Assembly: GCA_034422455.1 (NCBI GenBank)
Contig: DAOUJQ010000008.1
Location: 1-64,000, forward strand
DNA length: 64,000 bases
Direction of reading: 5' to 3'
DNA from: UBA1127 sp034422455
GTDB lineage: Bacteria; Chloroflexota; Dehalococcoidia; Lucifugimonadales; UBA1127
Position numbers and translations under genes: made by a program. Below the pieces are notes generated by a model. The model saw nothing but the letters and a program-made list of their open reading frames with translations, did not search any database and was not told the DNA's origin. Of the stretch, positions 51,470 through 59,985 are shown in pieces (the stretch's first letter is position 1; every line of letters starts with the position of its first letter).

Positions 51470-52370
51470 TGCATGGCCACCAACAGAGGCGGCTTCTCAC
51501 ACGCCGAGTGGTCCGCAGGCGCCCGCTGGCATCGTCGGGCGTCTTGGGCGGCTCGCGCTGGCGCATCCGCTCGGCTTGGCCGGCGGCGCCGTCGTGCTGC
51601 TGCTCGCTGCGATTGCGGTCTTCGCGCCCCTGGTGTCGCAGTACGACCCCGTGGCGCAGGACGCCGGCCGCGTGCTGCACCCGCCGAGCGTCGAGCACTG
51701 GCTGGGTGCCGACAACCTGGGACGCGACATCTGGAGCCGGATTGCCTACGGCGCTCGCGTTTCTCTGAGTGTGGGGTTCCTGTCGGTGTTTCTGGGGTCC
51801 TTGGCCGGAGCGCTGGCGGGCGTGGCCGGCGGCTACTACGGCAGGTACGCCGACGCCGCGTTGCAGCAGGCCGCCGACGCCCTTCTCGCCTTCCCAACGC
51901 TCGTGCTCGCTCTGGGCATCATGGCCGTGCTGGGGACGTCGACCGCCAACGTCGTCCTGGCCATCGCGCTGGTGCAGGCGCCCAGGGCTGCGCGGGTCGT
52001 GCGCAGCCAGGCGCTGGCCGTCTCCAGCGCGGAGTTTGTGGCGGCCGCGCGGCTGGTTGGCGCTGGAAGCCCGCGCGTCGTGCTCCGCCACGTCCTCCCC
52101 CACTGCCTCGCGCCCTTCATCGTCATCTCCACCACGGCGCTGGGCGCGGCCATCGTACTGGAGGCGTCGCTGAGCTTCCTCGGCTTGGGCGTGCCTGCAC
52201 CCTCGCCCTCATGGGGAGGCATGCTCGCCGGGCCCGGCCGCGACTACTTCAGCGCCGCGCCGTGGATGGCGCTCTGGCCGGGGCTCGCCATTTCGCTGGC
52301 AGTGTACGGCTTCAACCTCCTGGGCGACGCTCTGCGCGACATCTTCGACCCGCGCCAGCGCCCGGTGTAG
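51462..52370 (+). CDS. ABC transporter permease, DppC/OppC type
   Basis: A 302-residue inner-membrane permease. The N-terminal OppC_N region is followed by APLVSQYDPVAQDAGRVLHPPSVEHWLGADNLGRDIWSRIAYGARVSLSVGF-type sequence (the hallmark LGTDxxGRDxxSR block, here LGADNLGRDIWSR) and the EAA loop SAEFVAAARLVGAGSPRVVLRHVLPH. It forms the heterodimeric channel with the preceding DppB-like protein, with which it overlaps by 8 bp. The stop is followed 55 bp later by tRNA-Arg. The ATPases are not in the window. Confidence 0.92.
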   Translation: MGSAWPPTEAASHTPSGPQAPAGIVGRLGRLALAHPLGLAGGAVVLLLAAIAVFAPLVSQYDPVAQDAGRVLHPPSVEHWLGADNLGRDIWSRIAYGARVSLSVGFLSVFLGSLAGALAGVAGGYYGRYADAALQQAADALLAFPTLVLALGIMAVLGTSTANVVLAIALVQAPRAARVVRSQALAVSSAEFVAAARLVGAGSPRVVLRHVLPHCLAPFIVISTTALGAAIVLEASLSFLGLGVPAPSPSWGGMLAGPGRDYFSAAPWMALWPGLAISLAVYGFNLLGDALRDIFDPRQRPV

Positions 52371-52424
52371 CCGATTGACCGGCCATTCCCGGCGGCGGAT
52401 ACTAGAAGCGTCCCGTTTCGCAAT

Positions 52425-52497
52425 CCGCCCGTAGCTCAGGGGACAGAGCACTGGGCTTCGGACCCAGGTGTCGGGGGTTCGAATCCCTCCGGGCGGG
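52425..52497 (+). tRNA. tRNA-Arg, anticodon UCG
   Basis: A full cloverleaf can be drawn: acceptor CCGCCCG/CGGGCGG with discriminator G, anticodon stem CTGGG/CCCAG with loop CTTCGGA (anticodon TCG), T arm GGGGG-TTCGAAT-CCCTC. No CCA is encoded. It reads CGA and related Arg codons. Confidence 0.93.
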
Positions 52498-52580
52498 CGC
52501 CCCTCCGCAGAAGCCTCCAGGCCCATTGACTCCCAGCCGTTTCCACCGGCCTGCTCCTGGTCTCGTCACGCGCCCACTTC

Positions 52581-55500
52581 CTAGTGGAAGTCACGACTTT
52601 TCCTGCGTCGCATCTTCGTCATCACGTCTATCAGAAAGAAACCCGGCAAGAGGAGCCACGGCCTGAATTCACCGTGTACGCCGGGCGACGGGTACACCAT
52701 GCGGAGCGACAGCGTCCGCAGCGTCAATTCCTCCGGCAGCGGTATAACCAGGCTCCGTGCGGCTTCAGTGGTTGAGGGAGCGGCGGCTTGAGGCGAGAGT
52801 GAGCGTTCCACCCTTGGGGTGGTCTCGAGGGGTGTCTGCTGTGCCAGTCCCACCGCGACGGGTATGTCCGGCGTTGGCGCCGGTGTCGGTGTTGGCGAGG
52901 GTTGCGCCGAACGCGCTGGCGTTGGCATGGGTTCAGGTGTCGGGGAAGGAAACAGCAGGGGTGTTGGCTCTGGCGGGGTAGACGAGTCGGCCACGATTGC
53001 TGCCGGGGCCGGTGACACGGGCCCGATGTCTTCCAGCACGGGAGTCGGAGTGGGAATTGGATCTGGTGGTGGTGTCGAGGTCGGTGTTGGCGTCGGTATG
53101 GCGGTGGCCGTTGGCGTTGGGGTAGGCGTCGGCGTCGGTCGGGGCGGCACGGTGATGGTAACGGCGACAAGTCTCGGCGAGTCGGCAAGATCGTTGACGC
53201 TAACGTACAGCGTGGCCGCATGGTCGCCCGGTCCCAGAAACCGCGCCTCCGCCGTGAGGGTGATGGTGTAAACGTCTCCCGGTCCCGTGCTCACAACGTA
53301 CGGCGGCGTTGTACGCAACCACGGCGCGTCGTCAGAGAGGTTGAGCACCATTCGGCCCTTGCCCCTGTTCCACACCTCCAACTTTGCCTGCAGCGGGCCC
53401 ACAGGCAGGCCAACGGTCCCCATGTAGACCTCTGTGGTGGACACCCCAATGCCTGCCGGAGCAGGTGTTGGGGTGGGTGTTGGGGTAGGGGTAAGGGTAC
53501 GTGCGGGAGGGTCGGTCGATGAGTCGAGAGGCGGAGCGGGCGGTGGGAGAGCCGCCACCTGCGGCGATGCTCGTGCAACGGCGATGGTGTAGGTCTGCGA
53601 TTCCACTCCGCCCTTGTCGGTGACGACAATCTGCACGACCGATGCCCCCACCGGCAGCGCAACGACACCGTCCTTGTCCGGGACTCCGTCCAGCAGGACG
53701 GTCACGGTGGCGTCGGCATCGGCTGGCGATGCCTCCACTGAGACGATGTGCGTGTTGTGCCCCACTGCAGCACCGTAGAAGAGCGTCTCTGGCGCAAAGG
53801 GTGGTCGGAGGCTGGCTCCCGCGATGGCCAGGCCTTTCAGCGCCGTGTTCGGAGGCCGTCGCCTCGTCACGTCAACGACATACTCCTGCGTGGTCTCCCC
53901 GTCCTGCGCCGTCACCACCACGCTGACCACCGTCTCCCCGACCGCCAGCGGCACAACGCCGTCCAGGTCCGGCTGCCCATCCACCTGGATCCCGTACGTC
54001 GACGTGGTATCGGCCGGCTCCGCCGTCACCGTCACGGCGGTCACGTCGTTGGCCACCTCTGCCGCATAGGTGGTGTGCGCCCCGCTGAACGGGGGACTCA
54101 GCGCCACGGGGTCGTCGTTATCGTCGGTCAGCGACAGCCCGCTCAGCGCCGCGTCGGACGAGCTCGCGCGGGTCACGGTCACCTCGTACGTGCTCGTGGT
54201 CTCCCCGTCCTGGGCCGTCACCGCTATGCTGACCACCGTCTCCCCCACCGCCAGCGGCACAACGCCGTCCAGGTCCGGCTGCCCGTTTACCTGGATCCCG
54301 TACGTCGACGTGGTGTCGGCCGGCTCCGCCGTCACCGTCACGGCGGTCACGTCGTTGGCCACCTCCGCCGCGTACGTGGTGAGCGCCCCGCTGAACGGGG
54401 GACTCAGCGCCACAGAGTCGCCGCTGTCGTCGGCCAGCGACAGCCCGCTTAGCGTCGCGTCGGACGAGCCCGAGCGGGTTATGGTCACCTCGTACGTGCG
54501 CGTGGTCTCCCCGTCCTGCGCCGTCACCGCTATGCTGACCACCGTCTCCCCCACCGCCAGCGGCACAACGCCGTCCAGGTCCGGCTGCCCATCCACCTGG
54601 ATCCCGTACGTCGACGTGGTGTCGGCCAGCTCCGCCGTCACCGTCACGGCGGTCACGTCGTTGGCAACGGTCGCCGCATAGGTGGTGTGCGCCCCGCTGA
54701 ATGGAGGACTCAGTGCCACAAGGTTGTCATTTTCGTCGGCCAGCGACAGCCCATTTAGCGTCGCGTCGGACGAGCCCGATCGGGTTACGGTCACCTCGTA
54801 CGCGCGCGTGGTCTCCCCATCCTGCGCCGTCACTGCCACGCTGACCACCGTCTCCCCCACCGCCAGAGCCACCTGGTGCCCGTCCGCCTCCGCGTCCGAA
54901 TCGGCGGGGGTTATCTCCACTTCCGCGCTTGCGTCTGCAGCGGCGGCCGTCACCGTGGTCGCGACAACGCTGTGGGGAACTGTTGCCGAGTACGAAGTCG
55001 TCTCCGAAGCGAACGAAGGGGTGAGTGTCACATCGGTCAGGGTAAGATTGCTCAGCGTCGCGTCCGAGGAGCCCGATCGGGTTACGGTCACCTCGTAGGT
55101 GCGCGTGGTCCCCCCGTCCTGCGCCGTCACCGCCACGCTGACCACTGTCGCCCCGACCGCCAAAACCACTTGGTGTCCGTCCGCCTCCGCGTCCGAATCG
55201 ACGGGGATGATCTCCGCTTCCGCGCTTGCGTCTCCAGTGGAGGCCGTCACTGTGGTCGTGGTGACGTTGTGGGGAACTGTTGCCGAGTACGAAGTCGTCT
55301 CCGAAGTGAACGAAGGGGTGAGCGTCACATCGGTCAGGGCAAGATTGCTCAGCGTTGCGTCCGAGGAGAGAGAAACCGGCATCCGGTAGGCCAGCACTTT
55401 GTTGCCTTCATCGCTCCGGTCGACCCTATGGGCGGCCCATAGGATGGCGCCGTTTGACCAGATGCCCTGAACGTTTGTGGCGGCAGAGGCGGCAAATTCC

Positions 55501-56231
55501 TTGGTGGAGTCCCGTTCCCCCGTGGAGAGTTCGTATGCATAGAAGTGGTTGCTGGAATTGTCGGACACCCACATCGTGAACCCGTTGGTCCAAAGGCCTC
55601 GGGGGTGTGTGTTCTCCGAGTGCAGGGCGATGTCCCGTTCGGCGAGGTGCGAGCCATCGGCCAGCGTATAGGCATACACCTTCTTGTGTGCGGAGTCAGT
55701 CACCCACACAATCGAGCCGTGTATGGCAACGCCGCCCGGGCGATTGTTCTTGGCCGCGCCAGTGTCGATGTCCTTCTTGCCGTCCCGGGACTTGCCGGAG
55801 ATGTCATAGGCGACAAGTTTGTCAAACTTGTCTTCAGAAACCCAGATAGTCGTGCCATCAGAGGCACAGTCACCGGGATCGTTCTGGTCCGTGAAGTTGA
55901 TCGGGATGTCTGCTGCTGCCTTCCGAGTGAGACCATCACTCTTCAGCGCATACGCAAAGATCTTGCCCTTCCGTTCCTCGACGACCCAGAGAGTGGTCCG
56001 GTCCGAGCACACTCCCCGAGCGCTCTTGTTGCCGTCGCCCGGCAGCGGATCGATGTCGAATTGCGACAGCCGGTCGCCTGCGGCGCTTGTCTGGGCGACA
56101 GCCGGGTTGGAAGTGAGTGCGAATAGGCCTGAAACGGCGACGAACAAGAGGATTGACGTGAAGGCAGGTGGAAGAGTCGCACTACCGGGGCGCATCAGCA
56201 GTGTGGTCCCCGAGGAATCCTCGGCGACCAC
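52581..56231 (-). CDS. Large secreted repeat protein: beta-propeller-like head, six cadherin-like domains, Pro-Thr stalk
   Basis: A 1216-residue exported protein (GTG 56231; ATG 56195 also possible). Signal peptide about 20-47 (ending AVAQ). Residues 55-285 have about five WVxD/E..AY repeats (LWVVEERKGKIFAY, IWVSEDKFDKLVAY, VWVTDSAHKKVYAY), as in a beta-propeller. Six cadherin-like sandwich repeats follow at 289-386, 387-486, 487-587, 588-690, 691-791 and 795-888, each starting SSDATLSGL and ending TYEVTVTR; repeats 3-5 are nearly identical. Then a Pro-Thr linker, an Ig-like domain (about 920-1030), a long Pro-Thr stalk (1030-1150) and a C terminus with a short hydrophobic stretch (WLLLPGFFLIDV) and a basic tail. 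It likely serves at the cell surface, perhaps in adhesion. Confidence 0.85.
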   Translation of the reverse strand: MVAEDSSGTTLLMRPGSATLPPAFTSILLFVAVSGLFALTSNPAVAQTSAAGDRLSQFDIDPLPGDGNKSARGVCSDRTTLWVVEERKGKIFAYALKSDGLTRKAAADIPINFTDQNDPGDCASDGTTIWVSEDKFDKLVAYDISGKSRDGKKDIDTGAAKNNRPGGVAIHGSIVWVTDSAHKKVYAYTLADGSHLAERDIALHSENTHPRGLWTNGFTMWVSDNSSNHFYAYELSTGERDSTKEFAASAATNVQGIWSNGAILWAAHRVDRSDEGNKVLAYRMPVSLSSDATLSNLALTDVTLTPSFTSETTSYSATVPHNVTTTTVTASTGDASAEAEIIPVDSDAEADGHQVVLAVGATVVSVAVTAQDGGTTRTYEVTVTRSGSSDATLSNLTLTDVTLTPSFASETTSYSATVPHSVVATTVTAAAADASAEVEITPADSDAEADGHQVALAVGETVVSVAVTAQDGETTRAYEVTVTRSGSSDATLNGLSLADENDNLVALSPPFSGAHTTYAATVANDVTAVTVTAELADTTSTYGIQVDGQPDLDGVVPLAVGETVVSIAVTAQDGETTRTYEVTITRSGSSDATLSGLSLADDSGDSVALSPPFSGALTTYAAEVANDVTAVTVTAEPADTTSTYGIQVNGQPDLDGVVPLAVGETVVSIAVTAQDGETTSTYEVTVTRASSSDAALSGLSLTDDNDDPVALSPPFSGAHTTYAAEVANDVTAVTVTAEPADTTSTYGIQVDGQPDLDGVVPLAVGETVVSVVVTAQDGETTQEYVVDVTRRRPPNTALKGLAIAGASLRPPFAPETLFYGAAVGHNTHIVSVEASPADADATVTVLLDGVPDKDGVVALPVGASVVQIVVTDKGGVESQTYTIAVARASPQVAALPPPAPPLDSSTDPPARTLTPTPTPTPTPAPAGIGVSTTEVYMGTVGLPVGPLQAKLEVWNRGKGRMVLNLSDDAPWLRTTPPYVVSTGPGDVYTITLTAEARFLGPGDHAATLYVSVNDLADSPRLVAVTITVPPRPTPTPTPTPTATAIPTPTPTSTPPPDPIPTPTPVLEDIGPVSPAPAAIVADSSTPPEPTPLLFPSPTPEPMPTPARSAQPSPTPTPAPTPDIPVAVGLAQQTPLETTPRVERSLSPQAAAPSTTEAARSLVIPLPEELTLRTLSLRMVYPSPGVHGEFRPWLLLPGFFLIDVMTKMRRRKSRDFH
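53890..54800 (-). repeat. Tandem ~300-bp coding repeats within the secreted protein gene
   Basis: Three units encoding cadherin-like repeats 3, 4 and 5 are nearly identical at the DNA level (for example the segments coding GQPDLDGVVPLAVGETVVS). They can recombine, so repeat number may vary between strains and assembly can collapse here. Confidence 0.75.
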
Positions 56232-56641
56232 ACTGCCTCAACACAATCCTCTACGTTAATTGAATGCCGGCATTGCGACTTGGCGAGACCATTCATCCGC
56301 AAACTCAATCCCTGATCAGAACTCTGATTCTTAACGTACACAGCCTCCGACGTAAGCGGGAGGCAGGTCATCAAGCCCAGCCTATAAATCAAGGCGGGTC
56401 ATTTCAATAGCATTTCTTAGTGAATTACTGAGTTTTGGTAAATTTCCACCTTGGTTACTAAAGGAAGAATAATCGCAAATCCCTGGCCACTCTCCGAAAG
56501 ATGAGGGGTAATGGAAACGCGTAGGGGCACTCGTCGTCTGCACACGGGATTGGCATGCGTGGCCGGCTCGAATCCAGCGGGAGCGAAGCGCAAAGCGTTG
56601 CGGAGAGTCAGCTACACCCAAGCGCTTTGGCGTGGGGCGTC
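56232..56641. other. Intergenic region, relatively AT-rich
   Basis: A 410-bp gap between the secreted protein gene (minus, starting 56231) and an MFS gene (minus, ending 56642). It should hold the promoter of the former. I see a small hairpin at 56347-56368 (GCCTCC/GGAGGC) but no confident promoter, RNA motif or ORF. Confidence 0.4.
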
Positions 56642-58705
56642 CTAAGCCGCATTCTCCTCGTCCTGCCCGTACTCCCAGATTCCGGTGAGCTCCGTGGGAA
56701 ACGCCTCTCGCACCGTCTGCACCGCCTGCTCGCCGGAAGCCTCGGCGGCCTCCAACGCTCCCGAAACGAACGCGGTGTCGGCGGCCTCCGGGGACACTCC
56801 CAGCTCCTCGGCCGCTTGCCGCGCGGCCTCCAGCGCCTGGGTCGCCGCGTCGGCAGCGCTTCCGCCCGACTCCAGCGTGCCCTGAACGACGCCGTATCCT
56901 GCGCCCCGGAGGGCCACCAGGAACGGCACCTGCCTGCGGGTCAGCGTCCGGATCGTGCCCAGCACCGCGCCGCGGGCGGCCCGGCCGACCTGGTCCGTCA
57001 GGTCGTCGCTCACGTGCACGGCGCCGCGCGTGGCGTGGCGTGCCAGCTCCAGCCCCTGTCCGGCAAAGTCGCCCATCTCATCGATGGCGTCCTCCACCAC
57101 GTCACCCACGGCCTGCGCCACCTCGCGCACCAGCATGCGGCCCTTGCCGGCGGAGGTCACAGCCGCCTGTGTCGACGCCGCCAACTGGTACGCCGTCACG
57201 CCCAGGGCCACATCCGCGCCGGGCAGCCGCTTCAGGTACCCGTAGGACATGGACGACAGGGAGCCCAGCACCGGCAACGACGTGAGAGCCCGCCTCGCCG
57301 GAGTCGCGTGCACCATCAGCTCCGCCAGCGCGACGTCCCTCGGCAACGCGCCCCGTTCCTGCAACGCCACCAGCAAGTTCAACGACAGCAGGCTGAACAC
57401 AAAGGCGATGACGAAGACGAAATCAAACCCCACCAGCTGCAGGGCCGGGACCTCCACGGCTCCCGTCTGGGAAATCCAGGTGAAATCAAAACGCAGCGTC
57501 TTTGTGGCGAAGTAGTCCGCAAGAAACCCGCCAATCACCGGGCCAATACCCATGCTGACGTAGGCCGCGATTCCCGCCACGCCCAGGAACGCCGTCGCCT
57601 TGTTCTCCGGCGCCACCTTGAGGGCCAGTGTGTTCAACGTCAGCATGACGCCGCCCCGCGCGATGCCGACAAACGCGTTGAGCATGATGAGCATCGGCAT
57701 GGTCAGGACGTGTTTCTCCGTATGGGCCACGAAGACCCAGCCCAGGAACACCAACAGGAACAGCGACGCCGAGAGCGACATGACGGTCTTGCTCCCCACG
57801 CGGTCAGCCATGGGACCCCACACGCGCAGGAAGAGTACGTGCATGACGTTGCTCAGGACCACCAGCGCCATCACCACGGAAAGCTCAAGCTCCAGGTCGG
57901 TCAGCATGTACACGACGAAAAAGGGGATGGCGATGTTGGAGGCGACGCCCCAGACCCACAGGAAGCGCAGCAGTTGCGAGAAGTTCTTGTCGCGCAGCGG
58001 CTCCGTCAGGATGGCGAGCGGCGATTGTTTCGACTCCTGCACTGCCGGCATCAGCGGCTCCTTCGCCCGCGACGCCATCAACGGGCCGATGAGCCCCAGG
58101 GTGAGCGCTCCCGCTATGAAGAAGAATGAGTAGCCAAACGCCCCTTCACCCGCCGGCGCCTGGCTCTCCCACCAGTCGATGAAGAAGCCGGCGCCCAGCG
58201 CCAGGACCGCCAGCATCGCCGTACTCGCAGCCAGCCGCCGGCCGTAGTAGCCGCCCAGCAGCTTCTGGGGCACCAGGTCATGCATCCAGCTCATCCACGA
58301 CGTTATCCAAAGGGGCGCGAACAGCCCGCGGAATGCGAGCAGGAAGATCACCGTCGTCACCGCCAGCGAGCTGGGCACGTCCATGAAGAAGGGGACCGCC
58401 GCAACGGGGATCATCAGCAGTTGCGCCAGCAGCCAGGCCGGCAGCCCGATGGCCTTCCGCACGCGAAAGCGCTCGATCAGGAGGACTGCGGGAAGCTGGA
58501 CTACAAGCGAGGCAAACGGCACGGCGGAGACGATGCCGACCTGCAGGTTGTTGGCGCCCAGCGCCAGGGCGTACGCGGCAAGGTACCCCATGATCTGGAT
58601 GGTTGCCAGCGCCTCGCTGGTCACGCCCTCCCAGGTCATCATGCGAAGGCTGCGGCGCACCTCGTCATTGGTGATCGTGGGACTTGGACGCAGAAAGCCG
58701 AACAC
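56642..58705 (-). CDS. MFS transporter with a long helical C-terminal extension
   Basis: A 687-residue protein from a GTG at 58705. Residues 1-460 form a 12-helix MFS core (for example LALGANNLQVGIVSAVPFASLVVQLPAVLLIERF, and WGPMADRVGSKTVM with the conserved G-x-x-x-D-R loop). The remaining 220 residues are cytosolic-looking, Ala/Gly/Glu-rich amphipathic helices (such as ADAATQALEAARQAAEELGVSPEAADTAFVSGALEAAEASGEQAVQTVREAF). Normal MFS proteins stop near residue 450. The tail might bind membranes or a partner protein. The substrate is unknown. Confidence 0.85.
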   Translation of the reverse strand: MFGFLRPSPTITNDEVRRSLRMMTWEGVTSEALATIQIMGYLAAYALALGANNLQVGIVSAVPFASLVVQLPAVLLIERFRVRKAIGLPAWLLAQLLMIPVAAVPFFMDVPSSLAVTTVIFLLAFRGLFAPLWITSWMSWMHDLVPQKLLGGYYGRRLAASTAMLAVLALGAGFFIDWWESQAPAGEGAFGYSFFFIAGALTLGLIGPLMASRAKEPLMPAVQESKQSPLAILTEPLRDKNFSQLLRFLWVWGVASNIAIPFFVVYMLTDLELELSVVMALVVLSNVMHVLFLRVWGPMADRVGSKTVMSLSASLFLLVFLGWVFVAHTEKHVLTMPMLIMLNAFVGIARGGVMLTLNTLALKVAPENKATAFLGVAGIAAYVSMGIGPVIGGFLADYFATKTLRFDFTWISQTGAVEVPALQLVGFDFVFVIAFVFSLLSLNLLVALQERGALPRDVALAELMVHATPARRALTSLPVLGSLSSMSYGYLKRLPGADVALGVTAYQLAASTQAAVTSAGKGRMLVREVAQAVGDVVEDAIDEMGDFAGQGLELARHATRGAVHVSDDLTDQVGRAARGAVLGTIRTLTRRQVPFLVALRGAGYGVVQGTLESGGSAADAATQALEAARQAAEELGVSPEAADTAFVSGALEAAEASGEQAVQTVREAFPTELTGIWEYGQDEENAA

Positions 58706-58803
58706 GGTTCATGGCCCCAATCGAGAGCGGAGACGTTGACGCGGCGTGCCGGCTCCGCCCAACCATAATGGTTCCCCTTCCCGGCGGGAGGGGGAAGCTG
58801 TCA

Positions 58804-58834
58804 ACGGCCCCTGCCGTCATGCGGACGGGGCCGT
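58804..58834 (-). terminator. Terminator after aldo/keto reductase 2
   Basis: Arms ACGGCCCC/GGGGCCGT with an inner CCG/CGG pair in the loop, 40 nt after the stop codon at 58874 on the minus strand. No strong T tract. Confidence 0.5.
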
Positions 58835-58873
58835 AATCCCAATAACGCGGAAATGGGCCCAAACGTTCCGCTT

Positions 58874-59830
58874 TTACCCAGCGCGGCCCACCGCTGCGTC
58901 GATGTGCGCCATGAGCGAACCGTCCAGCGGCGCTGCCGCCCCCGCCGCGATGCACTCCCGCAGCTCAGCCCGGTTCTTCACGCCGAGCACCACTGTCGAG
59001 ACGCCCTCCATTGAGAGGGCATAGCAGTGCGCGAGGTACGCCGCGCTGAAGCCCATGGCGCCCGCCATGTCCCGGAAGGGCGCGGCGCGGTCGAAGTCCG
59101 CCAGCTCCGAGTGCCCCTCCGGCAGCGGCCGGTCGATGCCGTTCGTCAGCGCGCCCGCCTGCACCGCCCGGATGCCCATGACGGCCACGTCGTTGGCGTT
59201 TGCGGCAGCGATGATGTCCCGCGGACGGGCCGGGCCAGTTCCCTGCAGCAGACCGCCGGGGGAGTCCAGCAGGTTGGCGATGCACTGGATGAAGTCCGGC
59301 CTCGGTCCTTGCGTCAGCAGGTGGATGAGGGCGCCGGCGTGGCTGATGCCCGTGAGGCCCCAGTGCCCCACGCGCCCCTCCGCGATGAGCCGCTCAAAGG
59401 CGGGCGCCACAGCCTCTGTCACGCTGGCGACGGTGGTGAGCCGGTCGCCGCCCTCATCCCCCAGCGTGACGGCGTTGTGGAGGAACATGACGTCCACGCG
59501 CTCCAGCTTCATGCGCTCGAGGCTGCCCGCCAGGCTCTCCGACAGCAGGTTGTATACCTGCTCCGGCGGCGTGTCGCCAACGCGGCACTTTGTCGTGACC
59601 CGCACGCCGTCCGGCAGGGCGCCGTCGAAGGCCTCGCCGATGACCGATTCCGCCTCACCGTTCCCGTAGGACGGCGCCAAGTCGAGCACGTCGATGCCGG
59701 ACTCAACCGCCTCGCGCACCGTCGCGACGCACTCTTCGCGAGTGGTTGGCCCCCAGATCCGGCCAAGCCCGCCTCCGCCGAGGGTGAGGGCGCTGGCCGT
59801 GCCGAGCTTGCCGAAGGGACGTTGACGCAT
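58874..59830 (-). CDS. Aldo/keto reductase
   Basis: A 318-residue (beta/alpha)8 oxidoreductase. Asp and Tyr of the tetrad lie in DVLDLAPSYGNGEAESVIGEAF, Lys in VRVTTKCRVG and His in VDVMFLHNAVT. The C-terminal STVVLGVKNRAELRECI is the cofactor-binding end. It is distinct from the reductase at 22260 and resembles the group acting on sugars or lactones. Divergent from the class III aminotransferase gene, 155 bp apart. Confidence 0.87.
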   Translation of the reverse strand: MRQRPFGKLGTASALTLGGGGLGRIWGPTTREECVATVREAVESGIDVLDLAPSYGNGEAESVIGEAFDGALPDGVRVTTKCRVGDTPPEQVYNLLSESLAGSLERMKLERVDVMFLHNAVTLGDEGGDRLTTVASVTEAVAPAFERLIAEGRVGHWGLTGISHAGALIHLLTQGPRPDFIQCIANLLDSPGGLLQGTGPARPRDIIAAANANDVAVMGIRAVQAGALTNGIDRPLPEGHSELADFDRAAPFRDMAGAMGFSAAYLAHCYALSMEGVSTVVLGVKNRAELRECIAAGAAAPLDGSLMAHIDAAVGRAG

Positions 59831-59985
59831 GGTTGTTCCTCCACGTTTGGCGCGGGTCGATTGGCCGGGAGCAGGCGCACATGGTTGTCAATGCAGTATA
59901 GTGCACGTGAAGCAGACATTGGCCGCGTCAGCATGAAGTTTCAGGATCCCCATCGTGCCCGGGGCGGCCGTCCTGGGAGGGACGC

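Noticed and set aside
53040..53130. Short tandem DNA repeats that might be a CRISPR or minisatellite
   Set aside because: They encode Thr-Pro dipeptides of the protein stalk; the units are about 6 bp with no spacers.
56339..56420. A riboswitch (c-di-GMP-like) upstream of the secreted protein gene
   Set aside because: A GCCTCC..GGAGGC hairpin and purine-rich flanks caught the eye, but the conserved core positions of that RNA class are not present.
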